DNA from: Uloborus plumipes | Lineage: Eukaryota; Arthropoda; Arachnida; Araneae; Uloboridae | Reading direction: 5' to 3' | Assembly: GCA_038373865.1 (NCBI GenBank) | Contig: JAXGGA010003042.1 | Span: forward strand, 45,901-109,900 | DNA: 64,000 nucleotides | Shown: piece after piece, positions 24,457-37,100 of the stretch | Numbering within the stretch: position 1 is the stretch's first letter | Layout: every line of letters begins with the position of its first letter | The notes under the pieces: generated by a model | What the model was told of the DNA's origin: nothing | Databases searched by the model: none | Seen by the model: only the letters and a program-made list of their open reading frames with translations | Program-made: the position numbers and the translations under genes

Positions 24457-25906
24457 TAGTCTAAGATCCCACCGCAGTTTATCTACACTCATAGCGTACA
24501 CTCATCACGTATATGTCAAATTAAAGCTGATTTTTTTCTGAACGTGATGTACTATGTCCGCCTATGTAAAAGTGCCCGAAACCTATAGGCAGCCTGGCCT
24601 AAACAGGTCACATGAATGTAGTATTTCTACACTCATGGCGTACACTCATGACTCATATATCAAATTGCAGCTAATTTTTTTCTGAACGTGGTGCACTAAG
24701 GCTGCCTATGTAAAAGTGGCCGCAACCTCTAGGCAGCCTGGCCTGAAGTTTAGGGTCCAAAATTTCAAATGGTTATAAAAGACGGAAAAATCGGTCGATT
24801 CTTTTGCTTTTTTTACTAAAATTATTCTTAATGTGAGTACTTTTTCGAAAAAAATTGATGAACTTAAATTTCGAAAATTGCCGATAGGGGGCGCTTTAGA
24901 CTTTGGAGCTAAAAACAACTACTTTTTACCGTTTGTTTTCATATTTTCGTAATTGATTCAAAGAGTTAAAACTCTAGCTTACATTTTGAGCCCAAAATAT
25001 CAACTAATTTCCTGTTTTTAGCAATATTCGGACCAAACGTCAAAAAATGTGTTTTTCTGCTTTTTAACTTGTCCTTTCATGTAAAACAGATTATTAAAAT
25101 CATCTGGCGATACTAATAATGTGAAAATAAAATTAAATGTACACTTTCTGAGTTGTAAAATACAAAATTTCTGGGTAAAAAAAAATGTTGGAAAAAAATT
25201 TATTTTTTCTTTTTTTTAGTTACGAAAGGGTTCATCTGATTTTATTTTAACATTATCAGGTGATTTTAATAATTTTTTTACATGAAAGGACTAGTTGAAA
25301 AGCAGAAAAACACATTTTTTGACGTTTGGTCCGAGTATTGCTAAAAACCGGAAATTAGTTGATATTTTGGGCTCAAAATGTAAGCTAGAGTTTTAACTCT
25401 TTGAATCAATTACGAAAATATGAAAACAAACGGTAAAAAGTAGTTGTTTTTAGCTCCAAAGTCTAAAGCGCCCCCTATCGGCAATTTTTGAAATTTAAGT
25501 TCATCAATTTTTTTTCGAGAAAGTACTCACGTTAAGAATAATTTTAGTAAAAAAAGCAAAAGAATCAACCGATTTTTCCGTCTTTTATAACCATTTGAAA
25601 TTTTGGACCCTAAACTTCAGGCCAGGCTGCCTAGAGGTTGCGGCCACTTTTACATAGGCAGCCTTAGTGCACCACGTTCAGAAAAAAGTTAGCTTCAATT
25701 TGATATATGAGTCATGAGTGTACGCTATGAGTGTAGAAATACTACATTCATGTGACCTGTTTAGGCCAGGCTGCCTATAGGTTTCGGGCACTTTTACATA
25801 GGCGGACATAGTGCATCACGTTCAGAAAAAAATCAGCTTTAATTTGAAATATACGTCATGAGTGTACGCTATGAGTGTAGATAAACTGCGGTGGGATCTT
25901 AGACTA
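24457..25906. mobile_element. 1.45-kb foldback element, near-complete palindrome
   Basis: Arms of about 690 bp (24457 to about 25150 and about 25215 to 25906) are inverted copies with scattered differences, around a short AT-rich centre. The ends read TAGTCTAAGATCCCACCGCA. TTA flanks both ends (24454-24456 and 25907-25909), which would suit a Harbinger-type 3-bp duplication, but a TA duplication cannot be excluded because the terminal bases are themselves compatible. Each arm contains two diverged tandem copies of an approximately 140-bp unit (ACTCATRGCGTACACTCAT through CAGCCTGGCCT). The open frame at 24706-24918 lies inside one arm and is not a gene. Confidence 0.85.
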
Positions 25907-26023
25907 TTATGTTTAAGTTATAGAGGAAACAAATATTGTTATAAATAACAATGGTAGCAGAAATAAAAACAGTTCAGGGAATTTACCGTTATGATTGATG
26001 TGAAAATGTTTGAAGTTAACTAA

Positions 26024-26325
26024 GGCAGGGATTCAAGTGAAACAGGCAATCGCAAATTACAATCGCGACTGGAAATGAATTGCATTAGAACGTTTCTTGA
26101 TAAAAACATCGTGACGTCAGCGTAACGTTGGCCTATGAAAAACGACCTAGATAAAACGTCACAGCCTACTTGGCGAATAAGAGGAGATCGCTGAGTGCTT
26201 ATGAGCTCTTATTGGCTCCACCCGTAGTGACGTCATGCCAATTTAAGTTGATGATAATGTAATTCACTTCCAGTAGCGATTGCAATTCAAAGCGATCGCA
26301 GTGCTGTTTCACTTGAATCCCTGCC
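26024..26325. mobile_element. PIF/Harbinger-like MITE (302 bp)
   Basis: The inverted ends share GGCAGGGATTCAAGTGAAAC and are flanked by TAA on both sides (26021-26023 and 26326-26328). A 3-bp TWA duplication with ends starting GG fits PIF/Harbinger (family knowledge). GCGATCGC-like and TGACGTCA motifs (26112-26119 and 26228-26235) recur in both halves. Non-coding. Confidence 0.8.
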
Positions 26326-26587
26326 TAAGGAAACACTTCTCTCCCGCACTGAAGAAACCTGACTTGTTGATTAAAGATTCAATCCAAAGCATTTTCCAGT
26401 ATAATGTAAACGCATCAAAAAAGAAAATTCAACGATAGCCAGCAAAATGTATGACGATTTTAAAACTGCATTTAAAGTGAATGATCAAGTTTATTTACTT
26501 AAAACACAAACAACATGCAGTAAATATAAAAGCGGTAAGCGGTTAATTTTCAATCTCAAATATCTTATTATGCAAAAATAACGTATT

Positions 26588-26873
26588 TAAGATGTCTACC
26601 ATCCTGCCAAAGACTTACCATTTCCTCGGTAAGTCTTCTGCAAACATTGCCCCTTACCTGTTGTTGCATCTATGCAGAAAATCTTTAAATTTTATCCCGA
26701 ATTCGACAAACACTTCAGAAATAGCAACATCGAATTCGGGAGGAAATGCAACGAATTCTTGCAGAGATGATGTAACAGGTAATGGATCCATCATTCCTGG
26801 TAAATCACATAAATGGTGAGTAGCTAATGGGTAATGTCAGCAGAAGACTTACCGCGGTAAGGTGGGCATCTTA
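26588..26873. mobile_element. MITE with TTAAGATG ends (about 286 bp)
   Basis: The left end TTAAGATGTCTACC and the inverted right end TTAAGATGCCCACC match imperfectly and continue into repeated GGTAAGTCTTCTGC phrases. A small internal hairpin pairs GACTTACC with GGTAAGTC at about 26610-26635. The target duplication is not resolved. The open frame at 26592-26819 is inside the element and unrecognised. Confidence 0.6.
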
Positions 26874-27871
26874 AAAATGTTATTTTTAGACAATAACAAG
26901 GTTTTGAGTTTGAACACTAAAGGCTTTTATGTTTACTGTATTTTTGTCAAAAGAATATCTTTATAGAAAAAAAAAAAGAAAATAATAATCTGTCCAACCA
27001 TAAAATGATTTTCAGATAGATTGACCCATTAATTCCTGACATTTTTTTCCAAAGATAAATGGAGAAGATATAATTCAACTTCGCAGAGATGGCCTATGAC
27101 TCCTCCTTTTTTCAGGATTGTCCATTTTTAGGAAGGGGTGATACGCAGATGAAAATTGAGGGATGGGATTCACACACAATTGATGGGGGAATTTGAATGG
27201 GTAGAAATTCTACCTATTTTAAGGAATGGACTCGTTTTCTCATTTGATTGACACCGGCCATCTCGTCGTGGTTGAATTATATTTGGACCGTTGGAGCCAA
27301 AGATTTCAACGGTTATGTACTGCAATATGTTAATAATGAATTGAAATAATACCAAAGTAATAATTTAACTTTTTTTTAATGCTCATTTTTGGAAAATTCA
27401 GACACTTTTTGGATCGTCCCTAAAATGGGACGCTACGCATTAATAGATTATGAATATTTAATGAATATTTAATTTTTCTCAAAAGCAAAAGAGAAAAATG
27501 TTGAATTTAAGATAGGAAAACGAAAGGTTGTGCTTTTGTACACATTTTTAGGCTTTATTTTATTCAACAAATTAGACTGTTCACTTTTTAATAACCTACT
27601 AACAAGGAAAATAAGTTAACTCATTAATATAGATTAACTTTATCGCAAGAGTATTATTTACCAGACCATCAATAATAATTTATGAATTTAGTGCTCAAGA
27701 ATTCTTCTCAAGTCCCACAGGGTAATACTTTCCGCTAGAGAATGCAAAGTGTCAAATACTAGTGTTGCAGTTACTTCTTTGAGACGAGATAAATGTTTAT
27801 TGTCAATTGTTCGTCGAGTTATACGCGATGCGAGTTTCATCACAATTGGTACTTAGACGCGGAGTAGTCAG
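26874..27871. other. no gene seen
   Basis: AT-rich sequence. A 61-codon frame on the minus strand (27170-27355) shows no domain. Confidence 0.45.
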
Positions 27872-27955
27872 AAGCAGGGCTGTGGATTTGGAGGAAAAAT
27901 GGTTGACTCCGACTCCGGGATTTTAAAACTTACCACTCCGACTCCTCCTGTATTT
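27872..27955. mobile_element. fragment of a 'gactccgactcc' repeat
   Basis: CAGGGCTGTGGATTTGGAGG followed by reiterated GACTCCGACTCC-type text resembles one end of a dispersed family with such ends that I know from many animal genomes. No matching inverted end was found in the window, so it is treated as a truncated copy. Confidence 0.4.
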
Positions 27956-28940
27956 TTTAATTATCTTTTTTTTACCATTATGTGAAGGGGAAACAGAGAA
28001 TGAAATATTAAGTCCATTTATGAAGGTTTCATTGTTATTCATGGGAGAAGTCAGGACATTAAGGGGGGCTGGGGAGGGCAAGCAAGTTCATCTCAATAGG
28101 AGGTCATGGGAGGTCATTGTGACCTCTCAAAAAGTTCCGATTTTCCCATGAATTCTCAGAGTTAATTTCACCTCCATTTGCCTCAGTTATCGCAGGTCAC
28201 TGTGACTTCCCAAAAATTTCATTTTGTTCCAATCAAAAGAAAATTTTGACTCCCTACAAGACTAATCCTTTTCTTGTTAAATCGCCAGTCTTTATTTGAA
28301 CACATTGCACTTTTAATGCAACTATTTTTATTCAGTTGTTTTTGAAGTTACAGTTCCCGTATTTTTTCACGCTATCACGTTTTATACTTATTCCACTTAC
28401 TACTTATTCCAATACTAATTGCAACGTAAATGGGATTTTTTAAAAACACGTCCGTCATTTTAAAGTTTTCTAGGAGGGAGGTCAAAGTGTATGCATTCAA
28501 CGCACATTTTATTAAAGAAAAAATAAACAGTATGCATGAAAGTAGCACCGTCGAAAAGAAACCAATTTTGATAGAAGAAAATCTGTTCTTTCTGATAGTC
28601 CTTAAGAAACGAAGATTGAAAATGACAAACTTCAGTTACAGCGCATTTAAAAACGTCTATTTTTCACGTGAAGGATTTTAATAGCCACTATGGACGACAA
28701 TATCTTTCCCAAAATCAATATTTAGCTCTGCAACTGTTTCCTGTTGAAAGCAAGTACTTTGACAATAGGATGACGAAGTACAAGCTTTGGCAATATTTTG
28801 CTTAGATTGTCAGCCTAAATTTTAAGAAGATAAATCTCCACCGCGCTTTCTCAACAGTTTGCATGCATGCTACACAAAAGTTAATGAGCTCAAATTCACA
28901 AAAATGCTATACCGTAGTAGCAACTAAGTGCACTTTAATC
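27956..28940. other. no gene seen
   Basis: Mostly AT-rich. A short GGAGGTCA/TGACCTC inverted phrase lies at about 28098-28133. The frame at 28430-28681 is unrecognised. Confidence 0.4.
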
Positions 28941-30258
28941 AGTAGCGTAGCTAGCAAGGGTGTCACCCGGGGCGATAATTCCTGCTGACAACCCCCAACC
29001 CCCTCCAACATACACACACCACAAACAAAAATATTCACCACCAACCTCAAAAAAAAAAAAAAAAAAAAATGAATAAATCAAATACAATAAAATAAAGAAA
29101 AAAGAAAACAAAAATTTGTAAAAAATGAAATCCATACAACATCCATAAGCAACTTATTTTTTTCATGTCATAACGGAAATGTAAGTTTATTTAAGGTGTA
29201 AAAGCAGTGGCGTAAGATGAAATTCTACGCTAGCGAAATTTGCCTTCAATTACAAATATATATAAGCTTTCTCGAAAAACTGGCATGAGCCGCATATTTG
29301 TGCTTGGGAAAAAAACCTTTAAGTCGGGGGTTCGGGGGTTTTTTAAATATATTTCTACAAAATTCTGCAATCTAAGGCCTTTTAAGGGGCAATTTGGGCA
29401 AAAAAAATATCCAGAAAAAATAGGCAAAGATTTTTAAAGAGCATACATATTTTCAAGAAAAGATGAATAAATCTTTTGGGTCAATAAATTGCTGACATGA
29501 ATCGACAGAAGAAGAGAAAAGCAGGATAAAAGATAACGCATTATCACTTGCTGACACCGACTTTCGGTATAGCTTTTGTTGATCATCTCTTGATCCACTA
29601 ACAAACATAATAAAATGTAAAATAGTTAATCGCTAAAAAAGACATGAAAATCCTTCATAGAAATGGTGTACAAATTCAGAAATCTGGTGACGAGAGTGTA
29701 ACATCCTAACTTTTAGGTCAATTCCTAGTTTACACTTAATTAGAAGTAAAATTAATTGAAGCTTTGCAAGGAATTCAAAATTGCGCTAGTAATGTGTAAC
29801 TAAACATATAATTCATAACTGAACTAGTGAATTTTTTTTACAAACTGATAAATTCACTTGGAGACACCCCCAGCAGGGTGTCACTTGCGGGCTGTCACGT
29901 GAACTACCTCTCCGCTTCCCCAAAGTGATGCTACAGAGTTTAATTATGCATAACTTAAACTATTAGGTGGAATTTCAGAAACAATACATGTATATTTTTC
30001 ATTACTGCTAAATATATTTTGGGGATCACCCTCCGAAAGGTATGAAGTGGTACAAAGGAACCCTCCCCCTTCCCCCACCCTTAGAGAATGGGCTGCATAG
30101 ATTATACGAAACTGGAAAAAATTGGCGGAAATTTTAGAAATATTTAGATTAAATATTGGTATTTTTCAGAAGCTCTATGATACATTTTGGGTGTCACCCC
30201 CGGCACCAACGTCCTCTCTCCCTCTCCCAAGCGATTCTATAAGATTTGATAGATTATA

Positions 30259-30909
30259 CAGGGTGTCCACTCCAATCGTGGACCAATAGCTAATTTCTAA
30301 ACCGTTAGAGATACGCATATAGTTTATTTAGGAAAAAATCTCCAAATTATGAAAGGAATTTTGGGTCTATTCAATGTTTTTCAAAAAATCAAATTTTGAA
30401 AGAGTTACGAAATTTAAATTTTTATACAGCCCCCCAGTTCTATCAATCATATTTAATAAAACATTCTTGACACTGTAACGTTTAAAACTAAAAAAAAATC
30501 ACTCCTCTACCACAAAAATTGACCGAGTTATGACGTTTTGAAAAATCAAGATTTTGCATTATTTCATGACGTCACCGAGAGATCGCTTAAGGGACCGTAT
30601 GCGAAATCCTTCAAAATCTTGATTTTTCAAAACGTCATAACTCGGTCAATTTTTGTGGGAGAAGAGTGATTTTTTTTTAGTTTTAAACGTTACAGTGTCA
30701 AGAATGTTTTACTAAATATGATTGATAGGACTGGGGGGCTGTATAAAAATTTAAATTTCGTAACTCTTTCAAAATTTGATTTTTTGAAAAACATTGAATA
30801 GACCCAAAATTCCTTTCATAATTTGGAGATTTTTTCCTAAATAAACTATATGCGTATCTCTAACGGTTTAGAAATTAGCTATTGGTCCACGATTGGAGTG
30901 GACACCCTG
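30259..30909. mobile_element. 651-bp foldback element inside the array
   Basis: Arms of about 300 bp (from CAGGGTGTCCACTCC inward) are almost exact inverted copies around a short centre (about 30557-30612) containing TGACGTCA. TA flanks both ends (30257-30258 and 30910-30911). Arm similarity is high, which suggests this insertion is younger than the surrounding array units. The open frame at 30850-31056 crosses its right border and is not a gene. Confidence 0.88.
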
Positions 30910-31316
30910 TATATAACTTTTAACATTGTGCGAAATTTCAGAATAATAATATTTATATTTTTCCAAAACGTTTTAAATACATTTCGGGTGCCCCCCCCCC
31001 CCGAAGGGTATCTCCGGGGGGCGGACCGTCCCTCCTGTAGCTACGCTGCTGCATGAAAATAATCTAAAATAAATCGGGATTTAAATATTTATACTTTCCG
31101 AACCTCTTAAATGCGTAATGGGTGTCACTCCCTCACTTCCCAGAAGGGTGTCTGCCGGTGCAAGTGCGCTTGTACTGATGCTATAATTTTTGAAAGATTA
31201 AATGTCTCTGTGCATGTTGAATAAAAAGTTCAGAATTGAAGAATGTTTAAAAAACACTTAAAACCATCTTGGTATCACACTTCACAGGGGTGTCACCAGG
31301 CGTAACCCCAAATAGA

Positions 31317-31418
31317 TTTTTTTTTCTTCTTCCTTTTCTTTTTTCCCCTTCCTTTTCTTTTTTTTTCTTCCTCTTCTTTTTTTTCTTCCTTCTATCTCTC
31401 TCTCTCTCTCTTTTGGTC
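31317..31418. repeat. polypyrimidine tract (about 100 bp)
   Basis: An almost uninterrupted T/C run ending in a CT microsatellite, inside the last part of the GGGTGTCACC array. It explains the low-complexity open frame at 31269-31451. Confidence 0.85.
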
Positions 31419-31467
31419 CGCCGCTCCGGGTGTCACCCCCTAGACGGGTGACACCCGGAGCGTAGTA

Positions 31468-32653
31468 TCATATTTAGTTACATCTTTTAGTATAAAAGTG
31501 AAGCAGCGCACTTTTCAAAGATAAATTTCTAATACCAAATAGTAGATGAACATTTGTTTGTTTTTTTTTTTTCTAATGAAGAATTTGCATAGTGATTATA
31601 CAACAAAGTATGGTAAAATCATACAAGGTTAGTTCTCCTTTACAATAAGTCATATATATCTCAATCAGATTCTCCCTAAGAACAATTCAAATGAAAAAAT
31701 ATAAAAATATGTTCTCTGTTAGCATAAAATTTAAGATTATTTTGTGGCAGATAAGTTATGGAAAGCAAGGGGGAAAAAAACATTTTTCTAAATAAGGCCT
31801 ATGCTTTTCTTTAAGTATCAGAAGTTCTTTCATTTATACGTTCGCTCATCTTTATTTTGCATTGATGTTTTTTTCAAATCAATATGTGAGCAACGCCAAT
31901 TATCAGAATGATAAAAGCAGATTTTCAGCGGAAAGATAAAATGATGGTAAAAAGTTTGTGCAGGCGGAAATGTTTAATTGGGAAGCTACAAATGCTCAAC
32001 AGTCCCTTTGGTGAAATACTTTTCTTACGCTTCAAGAATTGGAGAAGGGAAATTAAATCGAGCTAATGGTTCACTGTGAGACATTGTTGAAGCTTTCCAT
32101 CTAATTTTAGGCCGTCCAGCTAGTGTTTAAGATTCGTTAGGAGACTTGAAAGCTTTTTCCCTTTTGTAGAAGATTCGTGAAATTGAAGGAAAATAACGAC
32201 AGAATAACGACCACTTCTATGTGATGGACGGAAATTAACCGTTGGAGGAAAAAAAGTCTGTTCGGTTTGTTGTTCCCTAGCAGTCTCTGAGTAAAGGGGT
32301 AAGATGAAGGATATTGTTTTGTTGGTTTTAAGATTTTTTTCTTTGTTCTTTTCAGGGAAATGAGTGTGTTCTACCGATGCAATTGAAGCAAATTTGCTTT
32401 GAATAAACGCAAGAGCAGGGTCCTTGAGCTAGATTATTAATTAGACTTGTCTGTTTGAATTAATCATGATCGGTTAGATCTCATTACGAAATTACTGGTT
32501 TCGTACTGTAAATTAATTGAAGTTGCTAGCTAGAGCATTTTATTATTATTATTATCGTGAGGAAAAATAGCAGTATTTACGATAAAGATTCTATAGCTTT
32601 CATTGTAGATGAACTTTGCTCCTGTCTCACTAAAAATTAAAACATTGCTGATA
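31468..32653. other. no gene seen
   Basis: AT-rich sequence with nothing recognised. Confidence 0.45.
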
Positions 32654-34184
32654 GACAGTGCTCAAAACTATTAAAGGATATTGTAAGTTTCCTATAAAAA
32701 TGAGTTTAAACATTTTTTAACTTTTTTTTTTTGCATAATAGGGAAGAAGAGGGTTACAAATGTAAATTTTTCTCATTTCCAAACTTCATAGTATGCAAAT
32801 TTTGAGTTTGACGTCGAAAACGGCTCTTTAGCGGCAGCGAATGAAATTTCACTCTCACCTTACGATAAGATAGGGCAGAAAAGAATGATCGACGTTCTGT
32901 AATAGCATTGTTCCGATGTGTGCCATGTCTCAACGAAGACAATTGACCAATTCAGAAGCTTCTAGAGTTGTTGGCAGACTAGCGGCAGGCCAAACACAAG
33001 CCGAGGTACCGGAAGTCATTGGAGTTTCTCAAAGTGTAGTTTCCAGGGTCTAGAACCGTTTTCTAGAGACTGAAAGTGCTGACCATAGATCAGGACAAGG
33101 ACGTAGACCGAATACAACGTACAATGAAGATCGGCTCGGAGACACCGAAATATGAGTGCCACTCAACTGCAACGACAACTTTGCTCGGCTACTGGCACCC
33201 GTGTTTCGACACAAACTGTCCGAAATCGACTCCACGCCGTTGGCATGTATGCCCGCCGATCCATGGTGGGTGTCAAATTAAGTGCAAGTCACCGTCGTGC
33301 CCGCAGAGAGTGGGCAACGGAGTACGTTAGTTGGGAAAGAAATGAGTGGTGCAATATCTTGTTCTCTGATGAGTCCCGTTTTTACCTTCATCCTGATAAT
33401 AGGCGGGTTTTCATCTGGAGGGAACGTGGCACGAGAAATAATCCAGCAGTTGTGCTCGAAAGTGTCAGATTTGATGGTGGAGGTCTGATGGTATACGCCG
33501 GCATTTCCATTGATGGTCGAACCGACCTCCATATCTTCCGAAATGGAACTCTGACTGGTCATTGATATAGGAATGAGATCCTCAGACCTATCGTCTTCCC
33601 TTACGCTGCAGCAATTGGAGATGACTTCATTTTAATGGACGACAATTGCAGACCACATCGTGCTAACTTGGTGAATGATTTTCTTTTTGAAGAAGGAATT
33701 GAACCTGTGGAATGGCCAGCGCGTTCTCCGGACATGAACCCAATAGACCATGTTTGGGACATCGTAGGAAGACGAGTGGCTGAACGCCTATCATCTCCAG
33801 AAACTCTCCAGACACTCGAAAGAGCTCTTCAGGAGGAGTGGGGCAGAATACATCAGCCCCTCATTAATACCCTCATTGAATCTATACCTCAGAGGTGTTT
33901 AACACTGCTAGCTGTCTGGGGAAACCATACCCTTTTCTAAAAGTGGTTTTCTTCAAAGGAAACCCTTTTTTTTCTCATTTTCAGAAAATGCGTTTTTTCT
34001 TTTCCTTTTTTTTCCATTTTGTACCCAAAAATTGAATAAAAAGCATTTTTTTCTGCCAAACTAATGTCATTTTTATTTCTTATAGCTTACTACATGTAGT
34101 CGATAATGTATCAATCAACCGAAATGGTCTTTAGGTGCAAAATCAACCCAAAATCTCAATATCCTTTAATTGTTTTGAGCAGTG
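32654..34184 (+). mobile_element. Tc1-like element A (about 1.53 kb)
   Basis: Inverted ends of about 28 bp (left CAGTGCTCAAAACTATTAAA, right inverted CACTGCTCAAAACAATTAAA, both continuing GGATATTG) are flanked by TA at 32652-32653 and 34185-34186. The length suits a Tc1-type element with one transposase gene. It shares sequence with the older relics at 37324-39575 and 39588-41450. Confidence 0.85.
32925..33940 (+). pseudogene. Tc1 transposase (DD34 type), broken
   Basis: From the ATG at 32925 the frame reads an N-terminal helix-turn-helix region (QTQAEVPEVIGVSQSVVSRV), reaches a stop (TAG, codon 43, probably from a Trp codon), continues through GQGRRPNTTYNEDR, then changes frame between about 33140 and 33152. 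The middle part holds the first catalytic Asp (ILFSDESRF). A second stop (TGA, 33563-33565) follows LTGH, probably from an Arg codon. The last part holds the second Asp (ILMDDNCRPHRA) and SPDMNPIDHVWD, ending at 33940. The spacing from the second Asp to the third catalytic position is 34 residues, as in DD34E Tc1 elements, but the expected Glu is Asp (GAC). Two stops, one frame change and a changed catalytic residue make this copy inactive. Confidence 0.93.
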
Positions 34185-37100
34185 TATTTCATGAAAATTT
34201 TCTTCACGATACACAAATTTTAAAAACTATATTTTTTAACTCATTTCATTCACAAAGTGCTTTTAATGCTATGAAATATTTATCAGGCACTAGCAACTTC
34301 TGAACTTATCTTCTCTGGAGGGAGAGTTTGGTCATAACAGTCCTTATATGGACAACAACTGCCACATTAAAATTGGCAATATGTGTTAAAACTAAAGGTT
34401 CCCGGGAATTGCCCTCAAAATCTTCGCGCCACCCCTGAGAGTTTTTTCCTTCAGAGACACCATTTTTCAGTTTTTCAATGTTAGAGTTACATACATGTCT
34501 TTAGCAAATATTGTACCGATAAAGAAAACACTTGAGGAGATAAGGACCAAAATAACTAAAAGAAATTATGTATAAATCCTAAATAGTTTTTTTTTTCCTT
34601 TATCAGTACAAGGTACCCTGTATTTCTAATAGATGGATACATCATTTGGATGAATGATTTATGTGCATAAATATTTTTACCAACAGCCTAACGGTCGAAT
34701 TACTGTCTTCATAATACACGTCACCTGGTCGAAGGCATTATAGTGTGAGACTTTTAAAGATGTGTTTACAGCAACAAGTCGAGAAATGGAATTTAAAATG
34801 GAAGGGGAGAAATCCATTCAAAAGAAAAAACAAAATACCGTTGACGTAAGACGAAAAAAAAAAGCTTGCAACCTTACTGAAATCAGAGCAATAAAAAAGG
34901 CAATCGAATTATTCACCAGATTCAAGGGACCAGCTCTTTTAAACAGAATATGAATTCGGGAGCCTCTACTGATTTATACACACGGCTCCAAGTTTTATGC
35001 TTTTTGGATGTAAAATCGAAATATTCATGAACACAGAGAATTCATCCAACATACTTTCGCCGATTGTGAAAAGAACGATGGGGAAAATTGCATATGAATT
35101 CGTCGGCAATTCCCATAAACGGAAAATGCAAATTATGTTCGGTTATAAAGGTAAAATGTACTTAAAACTGCTTTCTTGTAGCGGATGATTTCAAAATGTC
35201 TTAAGTTTGTCTTTCGTTGTCTAGTTTTGGTTTTAAACTTTTTACTGCGGGTTTTTCCATTTTCTTGGACTGTTTCTTTTTTGTGTGTAATGCAAGTCCA
35301 CTGAGAAAATGGGACGGATATAAAAGGAAAACACATCTTCAGACGCCATTAGCAGTAAATCTTAACCGAGTTGCGTTATTCACCATTTACGATCTTCTTT
35401 GTATTGGTATCTAGAGTATAATAACCAGCCGCAAAATAATATGCTGACTTTTTTTGCAAAGCCGTTAAATGTTTTATTTCTAGTCGCATTAAAATAAAAA
35501 AAAATCAACCTATGTGTATGTTTGGAAGCTGTTTGCCTTTATTCAAAATAATCGATTACTTATCGTGCTATCTTTATGTGCTTTTCTTTTCTGGAGCTTC
35601 ATAATCTTAATACATTTTTGTATTAAGTCTTTCTCACACATGGCATGAAATTAAATACCGTCATAAAATATTTCTTAAAGCTTTTTTTTTCTTCCCTATA
35701 TTATTGGTGTATGAAATGAAGATTTTTATTCATTAAAAAATAACGGTTACATTTATGAACAATTTTTTTAGTTTTTATTCATATTTTTAAAATTTGTAAT
35801 AAAAAACAAATAGGTGAATAAAAATACTAAGTCATCGAACAAAGGGACATTCAAGAAAGAGCAAAGTTAAATCAGTATGCGCAGTAGTTCTACAATTGTG
35901 TGCAACTTTTAGTCTTTATTAATTTTAACTAGAGCAGCTAATTTCTAGTAATGTAATATTTGATCATATCAGTTGGTTTTATTATGAACATCAACTTAAC
36001 TATAGAGCATTTTGTATGTACCAAGTAATACTCATTCTTTTTTTTTCGAAAAAAACCAGAAATGTGTCTTCTTTTCTTGTGCTACCAGTACAAAACAAAA
36101 ATATATGCTTCAATTCGTGAAATTAATTTGAAACTGAGTCAATATGCTAAAACTGCTGTGTAACACTAAGAATATTAAAGCATATGAAGTATAGTGTAAT
36201 ATTGCATGCATTTATTACATGTTCAATCAAATATCTGTAGAAGCCGAAGCTTCTGTATTCTTCGCTTCGGCTAAACCCCGCTTCGCGCCATCTCTAATTT
36301 CAACCTTTTCGTTTAGTGTTGTGGAATCGTTCGAAATTGACTTTTATAGGGCTTTTAATAGATCTGTGCTTTCTTGGCAATTTTTCAATTTTTCATTCGA
36401 ATCAATATATATAAAATCGATTTTTACTTTTTCTTAAATAATGCAAAAAAAATGAGAAAATAAGAGAACTTTTTTAATTATTCTGTGAACAAAAACCAGA
36501 TTACCATCTTTAACTAAAGCTGTATGTGAAAAAGTTTAAAAAGAGGAGTTCGTTTATCAAATACAGAGTGTGAGAACTTTTCCCGCAAGCAGCGAAATGG
36601 GGGCTAAAATATTGATGGCACATTCAAAGTTTTTTGTTGTATTTCTAAGAATTCAAAGTGGTACCTAATTATTTTCTGGCATTTGGGAAAGATGACTTTT
36701 ACAAGCCCAAAACAATTTATTCTCTTTTTATTTTTCACTGGTATCTATAGAGGTGTCTAAGGTTTTGATATTTTAATTAAATGCAAACGTTTTTTTTTTT
36801 TTTTTGCTTTGCAGCTCTTATTTTATTCACCGCTTTTATCACAATAGTGAAATTTTGGAAAAAAAAATCTGATCGTAGTGAAGTAGTCTTTAACTGCAAG
36901 AAGAACAACCTTGTGTTAATCTTAAATTTTCTCTCTTGCACTCTATATGTCCATAGATGATCACTCGTCCAAAGTCATTTTTAGCTGAAAAGTAGTAAAA
37001 GCTACTGCACAGGAACATTACTTTTCCATGAGATCGAAAGTTTTATCACTGATAAAAATAACTTCTTCCATCTTTTCATTAACATCACCCATATATTTAT

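Larger units (their letters stand above)
28941..31467 (+). repeat. array of diverged units of about 150 bp marked by GGGTGTCACC
   Basis: GGGTGTCACC or a decayed version occurs at about 28958, 29876, 30020, 30191, 30987, 31120, 31287 and 31428. After removing the 653 bp added by the foldback at 30259, the spacing from 29876 onward is roughly 133-170 bp. Each unit has an AT-rich half (phrases like AATTTCAGAA and TATTTTTC) and a C-rich half. Phrases like AGCGTAGCTA and GTAGCTACGCTGC lie at about 28942 and 31037, and the block ends in a hairpin pairing CCGGGTGTCACC with GGTGACACCCGG (about 31426-31458). This could be a mobile element with internal tandem repeats or a degenerate minisatellite. Confidence 0.6.

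Noticed and set aside
24706..24918. Frame inside the left arm of the large foldback as a gene
   Set aside because: The inverted arm contains a near-identical sequence without a matching intact frame, and no domain is visible.
28935..29135. Phe-rich frame as a membrane protein
   Set aside because: It is a product of a long A/T homopolymer (about 29050-29070) read in the T-rich direction.
31269..31451. Phe/Leu/Ser-rich frame as a transmembrane peptide
   Set aside because: It is a translation of the polypyrimidine tract and CT microsatellite.
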